Of a DNA stretch of 57,791 bases, positions 52,951 to 57,791 are shown in pieces. The DNA comes from Crocinitomicaceae bacterium. GTDB lineage: Bacteria > Bacteroidota > Bacteroidia > Flavobacteriales_D > Crocinitomicaceae. The stretch spans positions 1 through 57,791 of the forward strand of contig JAMLHA010000017.1 in the NCBI GenBank assembly GCA_023957475.1, in the 5' to 3' direction. The position numbers were made by a program, and so were the translations under genes. The notes beneath the pieces are model-generated. The model had not been told where the DNA came from, made no database searches, and saw only the letters and a program-made list of their open reading frames with translations. How positions within the stretch are numbered: the first letter of the stretch is position 1; each line of letters starts with the position of its first letter.

Positions 52951-53946
52951 TTAATCTTCCAACCAAAAAGGAGGTAATTTTTCAGTTATTTCAATGTTTT
53001 TGAATTTTTCACTTTCTCGAGTTCCAACTACTTTTGCCCAATTGGCCATTTTTTCAATTCCTTCTTGCAAAGAAACTGGTTGAGAAATATTGAATGTTTT
53101 TCTTGCTTTTGAGTGATCAGCGTGAGCATGAACCACTTCATTTCTTGCTTCTAAATGTTTAACGGGTTGATTGATGCCCATTGCTTTTTGAATAGTTTCA
53201 GCCAATTCAAGCACGGTGTATTCTTGGTCTGCACCGATATTAAAAATTTCGTTCTCAGAAGCAGGGATATTGACACAATTAGCAATGTAAGGAGCAACAT
53301 CATCAATGTAACTGAATGCTCTTGTTTGCAAACCATCACCAAAAACAGACAATGGTTTCCCTTGCATCAATTGGTTCATGAAAATACCAATAACATTGCG
53401 GTATTTGTCGCCAGTATTTTGATATTCACCATAAACGTTGTGCGGTCTGAAAATGGTATAGTTAAGTCCAAACATTTCATGGGCTGTTTTTAGATCCAAT
53501 TCAACAGCATATTTTGCTACTCCATAAGGGTCTTCTGGTTGTGGATGCATATCTTCTTTCATTGGCGGAGTTAAAGCCCCATAAGTTGCAATGGAAGAAG
53601 TAAAAACAAAACGTTCAATTTTATGTTTAATTGATTCGTTAATCAAATTGATGCTACCGATTAAGTTGTTGTTGTAGTTGAATCTTCTAATAAAATGACT
53701 TAATCCTTCTGCCGCATAGGCTGCTAAATGGTAAACGTAATTAAATTGGTAACGTTCAAATAATTCTTGGACTAATTTTTCGTCGGTAACAGAACCTTTA
53801 ACAAAAGTTGCTTTTGGATTCACGTTGTTTTCAAATCCACCACTTAAATCGTCGAGTACAATTACTTGGTGATTCATTTGTACCAAATGGTTAACAACAT
53901 GTGCTCCGATAAATCCAGCCCCTCCAGTTACTAAAGAAATTTTCAT
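52951..53946 (-). CDS. NAD-dependent epimerase/dehydratase (sugar-nucleotide)
   Basis: The product has 331 residues from the ATG at 53946. Ten more codons are open upstream, but the Rossmann motif TGGAGFIGAHVV (about residues 7-18) fits this start. The short-chain dehydrogenase triad is visible as TSS, YGVAK (YxxxK) and the surrounding fold. NAD-binding and sugar-binding residues match UDP-glucose 4-epimerase/dTDP-glucose dehydratase relatives. The substrate is unknown. It forms an operon with the downstream glycosyltransferase, so surface-glycan synthesis is likely. Confidence 0.88.
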   Translation of the reverse strand: MKISLVTGGAGFIGAHVVNHLVQMNHQVIVLDDLSGGFENNVNPKATFVKGSVTDEKLVQELFERYQFNYVYHLAAYAAEGLSHFIRRFNYNNNLIGSINLINESIKHKIERFVFTSSIATYGALTPPMKEDMHPQPEDPYGVAKYAVELDLKTAHEMFGLNYTIFRPHNVYGEYQNTGDKYRNVIGIFMNQLMQGKPLSVFGDGLQTRAFSYIDDVAPYIANCVNIPASENEIFNIGADQEYTVLELAETIQKAMGINQPVKHLEARNEVVHAHADHSKARKTFNISQPVSLQEGIEKMANWAKVVGTRESEKFKNIEITEKLPPFWLED

Positions 53947-54140
53947 AAAAATTAATTTGACTACAATATTACTCATTTCATTTCAAACTATTGGAATAAT
54001 GTTGTGTTTTCATTGTTTAACGAAAGTAATTATCTATGAATTAATATATTAAAATAAATTTAAGCTGCATAAGTAGTTTGGAAAAATGCAATAACGTTGC
54101 TTATTATGTTTTTATAAAACTAAAATTTATGTTAAAATTC

Positions 54141-54170
54141 TTGTTGATTAAAAAAAACTCTATAACTTTG
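54141..54170 (+). promoter_or_regulatory. Consensus promoter of candidate small RNA A
   Basis: TTG at 54141-54143, a 19-bp spacer and TAACTTTG at 54163-54170 match the Bacteroidota consensus. Transcription would start near 54177, exactly at the shared leader. Confidence 0.75.
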
Positions 54171-54176
54171 TACAAA

Positions 54177-54250
54177 AGTTAGTTTTCATAAGTAGTAGTT
54201 TAGGTTATACAAAAGAGAGAATACATTTTGATTCTCTCTTTTGTATTTTT
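54177..54250 (+). ncRNA. Candidate small RNA A (shared leader plus AGAGAG hairpin)
   Basis: The RNA begins AGTTAGTTTTCATAAGTAG, continues TAGTTTAGGTTA (54177-54207), and ends in a perfect 13-bp hairpin CAAAAGAGAGAAT/ATTCTCTCTTTTG (54210-54243) followed by a U-rich stretch. Length is about 70 nt. No open frame is seen. The leader is repeated at 54511 with a different hairpin. Confidence 0.65.
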
Positions 54251-54471
54251 ATACCAATTGATTTGATTAAAAAAAAATTTCAACGCCACACAATATTTAT
54301 TTTATTTTACCGTTTTAGTAATTAAGTTCTTTTAAATAAATTGATTCAAAAAAAATGGATCAAAGTTTAGAATGTAAAAAGTTTGTTAAAAATTTTGAAT
54401 ATTCGATGAAAGTATTTAAATTTGTATAGAGATATAAGAAATGATAATCTCACCGAAAAAATAAATGTGTT

Positions 54472-54486
54472 TGGCACGATATTTGA
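54472..54486 (+). promoter_or_regulatory. Candidate sigma-54 site upstream of small RNA B
   Basis: TGGCACG-N4-TTGA matches the -24/-12 consensus except for the last base. The start would fall around 54498, about 13 nt before the leader at 54511. A weaker housekeeping-type promoter (TTG 54471-54473, N20, TAAATAGT) overlaps it, so the two possibilities compete. Confidence 0.35.
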
Positions 54487-54510
54487 GTAGGTTTAAATAG
54501 TAGTAGTAAG

Positions 54511-54583
54511 AGTTAGTTTTCATAAGTAGTAGTAGTTTAGGTTAATGTGAAGGGGGAGAGCGTAAGCTTTCCCCTTTCGCATT
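54511..54583 (+). ncRNA. Candidate small RNA B (same leader, different hairpin)
   Basis: The 34-nt leader at 54511-54544 is identical to that of copy A except for one inserted TAG. It is followed by an 18-bp stem with three G-U pairs (54544-54583, arms AATGTGAAGGGGGAGAGC and GCTTTCCCCTTTCGCATT, loop GTAA). No U run follows, so this is a structured element rather than a standard terminator. Confidence 0.55.
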
Positions 54584-54660
54584 CTAAGAATTACCAATAG
54601 TCAAAATAAATAGGACTCATTTCCATCATTTTTTTTTATTTTTGTAAAAATTCTATTTTA

Positions 54661-56880
54661 ATGAGTGACTTACCCAATCTAATAATTGATTTAACAATCA
54701 TTCTATCAGCCGGAGGAGTAGTAACCCTATTATTCAAAAAATTAAAACAACCTCTTGTCTTAGGATATATTCTTGCTGGATTTTTAATTAGCCCACATTT
54801 TGATTTGTTACCAACAGTAAAGGAAACAGGAAATATCACTATTTGGTCTGAGATAGGAGTAATTTTTCTACTGTTTAGTTTGGGACTTGAATTCAGTTTT
54901 AAAAAATTAAGTAAAGTTGGAGGAACAGCTTCTATTACAGCATTGGTTGAAATTGCAGGAGTTGGGTTTGTTGGGTTTATTATTGGTTCAATACTTAACT
55001 GGACAACAATGGATTGTCTTTTTCTTGGAGGAATGTTGGCCATGTCATCAACAACGATTATTATTCGAGCCTTTGATGAATTAGGTTTAAAAACTGAAAA
55101 ATTTGTTGGTGTAGTATTTGGAACGCTAATAGTAGAGGATCTCATAGCAATTGTTATGATGGTATTACTTTCGACTATCGCAACAGGATCGGATGCAATA
55201 CAGAATGCAGGTGTTTTTGAATCAATGTTAAAACTGGTTTTCTTTCTAGTGCTTTGGTTTATAACAGGAATATTCTTTATTCCTACGATGTTTAAAAAGA
55301 CTAACCGCTTAATGAATGATGAAACACTTCTTATAGTTTCAATATCGTTGTGCTTATTAATGGTTGTTTTAGCTGTTCAAGTTGGATTTTCTAAAGAATT
55401 AGGTGCGTTTATTATGGGGTCTATTTTAGCAGAAACAAGACAAAATGAAAAGATTGAACATTTAGTTAAGCCACTTAAGGATTTGTTTGGTACAGTCTTT
55501 TTTGTATCCGTTGGTATGTTGATAGAACCTCTTAAAATGATAGAGTTTATTGGTCCAATTATTATTTTAACGTTTGTGACAATATTTATTAAAAGCTTTT
55601 TTACTACATCTGGTGCGTTCTTATCGGGTCAACCACTTAAAACATCTATTCAAACGGGGATGAGTATGGCGCAAATTGGTGAATTTTCATTTATTATTGC
55701 CACATTAGGTAAATCATTAGGGGTGATTAGTGACTTCCTCTATCCGATTGCTGTTGCGGTTTCTGCAATAACTACGCTTACAACACCTTATATGATAAAG
55801 GTTTCTTTGCCGATGTATAATTTTGTTGATAGAACATTGCCAGAAAGATGGAAAGAACGCTTGAATAGATACACGCTTAACGCTCAATCTGCTTCAGCAA
55901 CTAAAGATTGGAAAAAGTTGATAAAAATAGCCATTACAAATTCAATTATATACTCGGTTTTATTAATCAGTATTATATTAGCAGCATCAAAATTCTTATA
56001 TCCATTTATTTTTGAAAAAGTAGGAAATGAAAATTTTACAAGTATTATTGTTACATTAATTACACTTTTATTAATGGCACCATTTTTATGGGCATTGGTA
56101 GCTAGAAATCATCAATCTGAATTAAGGAATCGTTTATTAGCTCAAGATAAGTACAAAGGATTGGTTTACATTGTTAGCTTAGCTAAAATGGGATTGGCTG
56201 TCTTTTTTGTTATATTTATGCTGCGAATCTTTTTCTCAGATGCCCTTGCAGCAACTGCTACTGTTGTCATATTCATAATGCTTATTGTTTTGAGAAAACG
56301 TATTCAGCGTTTTTATAATTACTTTGAAGATCGTTTTAAAACAAATTTGAATGTAAAAGAAACCCAAGCTGACCGTGTTGCCAAAATGGCTCCGTGGGAT
56401 ACCCATATCGTTGTTATTGCTGTTCCTGCAAATTCACCTATTGTTGGGAAGCGTTTAAAAGAATTGCAATGGCGCGAAACTGTTGGTGTAAACGTTGCCT
56501 CCATCGTTAGAGGTGAACAATGTATCCGAATTCCAACGGCTAACGAAGTGATTTATCCGTATGATGAATTGGGATTGATTGGTACAGATGACCAGTTAGC
56601 CAAAATTCAAGAAATTATCGTTCCAAAATCACTTAATTTTGGACGTTCAATGGATGCTCCAAATGTCAAATTAGAGGTGCTTACAGTAAAGGAAAATTCT
56701 CCATTAATTGGAAAATCTATACGAGATAGTGGTTTAAAAATTAAAATAAGAGGATTGGTTGTAGGAATTGAACGTGATGGTGAGCGTTTCCTTAATCCCG
56801 AATCTGATTGGGTCCTAAAGGCAAATGATATCGTCTGGATTGTGGGTGATGCAAATAAAATTAAGAAGTTAATCGATTAA
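54661..56880 (+). CDS. KefB-like monovalent cation/proton antiporter with TrkA-C domains
   Basis: The product has 739 residues. About 12 transmembrane segments (1-400) form a CPA2-type Na+/H+ exchanger domain, with LGYILAGFLISP and GVIFLLFSLGLEFSF. Four further hydrophobic segments follow (about 415-560), which is not typical of KefB. The C-terminus holds two TrkA-C-like regulatory domains (about 575-650 and 665-739). No TrkA-N nucleotide-binding domain is present between them. It probably exchanges K+ or Na+ for protons. The stop overlaps the convergent methyltransferase gene by 4 bp (shared TTAA). Confidence 0.88.
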   Translation: MSDLPNLIIDLTIILSAGGVVTLLFKKLKQPLVLGYILAGFLISPHFDLLPTVKETGNITIWSEIGVIFLLFSLGLEFSFKKLSKVGGTASITALVEIAGVGFVGFIIGSILNWTTMDCLFLGGMLAMSSTTIIIRAFDELGLKTEKFVGVVFGTLIVEDLIAIVMMVLLSTIATGSDAIQNAGVFESMLKLVFFLVLWFITGIFFIPTMFKKTNRLMNDETLLIVSISLCLLMVVLAVQVGFSKELGAFIMGSILAETRQNEKIEHLVKPLKDLFGTVFFVSVGMLIEPLKMIEFIGPIIILTFVTIFIKSFFTTSGAFLSGQPLKTSIQTGMSMAQIGEFSFIIATLGKSLGVISDFLYPIAVAVSAITTLTTPYMIKVSLPMYNFVDRTLPERWKERLNRYTLNAQSASATKDWKKLIKIAITNSIIYSVLLISIILAASKFLYPFIFEKVGNENFTSIIVTLITLLLMAPFLWALVARNHQSELRNRLLAQDKYKGLVYIVSLAKMGLAVFFVIFMLRIFFSDALAATATVVIFIMLIVLRKRIQRFYNYFEDRFKTNLNVKETQADRVAKMAPWDTHIVVIAVPANSPIVGKRLKELQWRETVGVNVASIVRGEQCIRIPTANEVIYPYDELGLIGTDDQLAKIQEIIVPKSLNFGRSMDAPNVKLEVLTVKENSPLIGKSIRDSGLKIKIRGLVVGIERDGERFLNPESDWVLKANDIVWIVGDANKIKKLID

Positions 56881-57644
56881 TCTTTGTGGAAAATGTAAAA
56901 AATCTCGTTTTTCATTAAGCGGTAGCGCTCAATTTTCTCTTTACCAATTTTTGTTTCTTTATCGAATACTTCCGCTCTAAAACCTGCTTTTTCCAACCAA
57001 CTTGGATAGTCCATACCAAATAATCGCAAGTGATCTTTTTGCCAATAGTATTTTTCTCTGTCGGCTTCTGAAGTGATGTTTTCATCTTCTAAGGTTGTAG
57101 CTCGTGAAATATCTTGTGGCACTTGCATAATGGCCCAACCACCTGGTTTCATAACGCGATACAATTCTCGCATACATTGTAAAGGATCGTCCACATGTTC
57201 CATCACATGGTTGCAAAAAACAACATCAAATTGATTGTCTTCCAACGGAATGGAATGTAAATCAAAGTGCATATCTGCAATGGGCGACACCAAGTCAGCG
57301 GTTAAATAATCCAAGTTCTTCTGTTGCTTAAATTTTTGATGAAAACATTGTTCTGGTGCAATGTGCAGTACTTTTAAGTTCGCAGCTGTAAAGAAATTGG
57401 AAAAATCACGTAAGTACAACCACATCAAACGGTGACGTTCAAGGGTTAAATCTCCGGGACAAAGCACATTGTCACGATTATTCGTTCCATACGCCAAAAA
57501 CTTGGAATAACTCTTTTCACAAACCGGGCATTCCACATTGTTCCCCTTGTACAACAACGGAGCAACTAGTTTAAACGGATAGCTTAAACGTATCAATAAC
57601 GGACGAGGGAGTTTGCGAAGCAAGTATTTGTATAGTTTTTTCAT
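56877..57644 (-). CDS. Class I SAM-dependent methyltransferase with N-terminal Cys motif
   Basis: The product has 255 residues from the ATG at 57644; six more codons are open upstream. After a basic hydrophobic start (MKKLYKYLLRKLPRPLLIRL) a CxxC appears in ECPVCEKSYSKF. The Rossmann methyltransferase core follows: motif I VLHIAPEQCFHQKF, then FDVVFCNHVMEHVDDP (post I/II) and VMKPGGWAIMQVP. Similar proteins methylate small molecules or glycans; the target is unknown. The N-terminus may be membrane associated. The right window edge is 147 bp away and shows no further gene. Confidence 0.8.
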   Translation of the reverse strand: MKKLYKYLLRKLPRPLLIRLSYPFKLVAPLLYKGNNVECPVCEKSYSKFLAYGTNNRDNVLCPGDLTLERHRLMWLYLRDFSNFFTAANLKVLHIAPEQCFHQKFKQQKNLDYLTADLVSPIADMHFDLHSIPLEDNQFDVVFCNHVMEHVDDPLQCMRELYRVMKPGGWAIMQVPQDISRATTLEDENITSEADREKYYWQKDHLRLFGMDYPSWLEKAGFRAEVFDKETKIGKEKIERYRLMKNEIFYIFHKD

Positions 57645-57791
57645 CGATGTGATTTTGTACAAATATAGAGGATTATTGTGATTTAGAGAGTAGAAATAAT
57701 TCTTGTTTTATTTTAAAATTTCATAGGTGTCCGATTAAACTAAGAGATCCCTCACTTCATTCGGGCAATACGATATACTCTTTGCAGGCAA

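Larger units (their letters stand above)
53947..54660. other. 714-bp intergenic region with tandem small-RNA-like elements
   Basis: Between the epimerase gene (minus) and the antiporter gene (plus). It contains a consensus promoter at 54141-54170 and two copies of a 31-34 nt leader (54177 and 54511), each followed by a hairpin. Nothing protein-coding is supported. Confidence 0.6.

Noticed and set aside
57663..57791. Right-edge sequence as part of another gene or IS
   Set aside because: No open frame, inverted repeat or recognisable end is seen in the 129 bp; it may belong to the upstream region of a gene outside the window.

Overview
The window is an AT-rich chromosomal segment of a member of the Bacteroidota, most likely Flavobacteriales (Fluviicola/Crocinitomicaceae-like; the genus is a guess). 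The reasons are type IX secretion (T9SS) sorting domains of both type A and type B, a PorP/SprF-like protein followed by a PorE-like OmpA protein, many short secreted proteins with Bacteroidota-style signal peptides, promoters of the TTG-N19-21-TAnnTTTG type, and weak Shine-Dalgarno sequences. No rRNA, CRISPR array, prophage or plasmid functions are visible. Most of the window is ordinary core genome with small accessory patches.

Layout. 1-475: the 5' end of an IS982-like transposase runs off the left edge, next to the C-terminal remnant of a T9SS cargo gene that it probably disrupted. 701-3237: a minus-strand operon for a LOG-family protein, a Nif3-like protein and a zinc-ribbon coiled-coil protein. 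3396-5865: a secreted protein, a complete IS3-family element (4024-5410, 3-bp target duplication, canonical -1 frameshift heptamer), then another small secreted protein. The IS sits between the first gene and its probable terminator. 5893-11146: a membrane-anchored patatin, a TPR protein, and a divergent 1-pyrroline-5-carboxylate dehydrogenase. 11273-19811: a surface-adhesin module made of a small secreted protein, a 1709-residue T9SS type B adhesin, a PorP/SprF-like protein and a PorE-like OmpA protein. Then come a TerB/DnaJ membrane protein, LepA, an azurin lipoprotein, a DbpA-type helicase, a double amidohydrolase and TrmD. 28882-30416 is a decayed T9SS cargo gene with two in-frame stops and a frameshift in a C9 tract.

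30767-44371 carries an RluA-type pseudouridine synthase, an M61 peptidase, a class 3 aldehyde dehydrogenase, two small conserved proteins (one with a long poly-Asp tail), RecJ, an outer-membrane barrel protein, a DUF1624-type acyltransferase, a secreted SGNH/PKD protein and a LuxE-like protein. 44574-49959 is the acpP-fabF-rnc cluster followed by folD, a TonB-like protein and folC. A tRNA-Val(UAC) lies at 50041-50115. The right end has a TraB/GumN protein, a glycosyltransferase and a sugar-nucleotide epimerase, a roughly 700-bp intergenic region, a KefB-like antiporter and a methyltransferase.

The most unusual signals are in noncoding DNA. Two tandem copies of a 31-34 nt leader (54177 and 54511), each followed by a different strong hairpin and the first preceded by a consensus promoter, look like a small-RNA family, and a possible relative lies on the minus strand at about 23311-23426. 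Two sigma-54-like sites share the heptamer TGGCACG. Inside the giant adhesin, the Ig-like and SprB-like repeats form a higher-order A-A-B pattern repeated three times.
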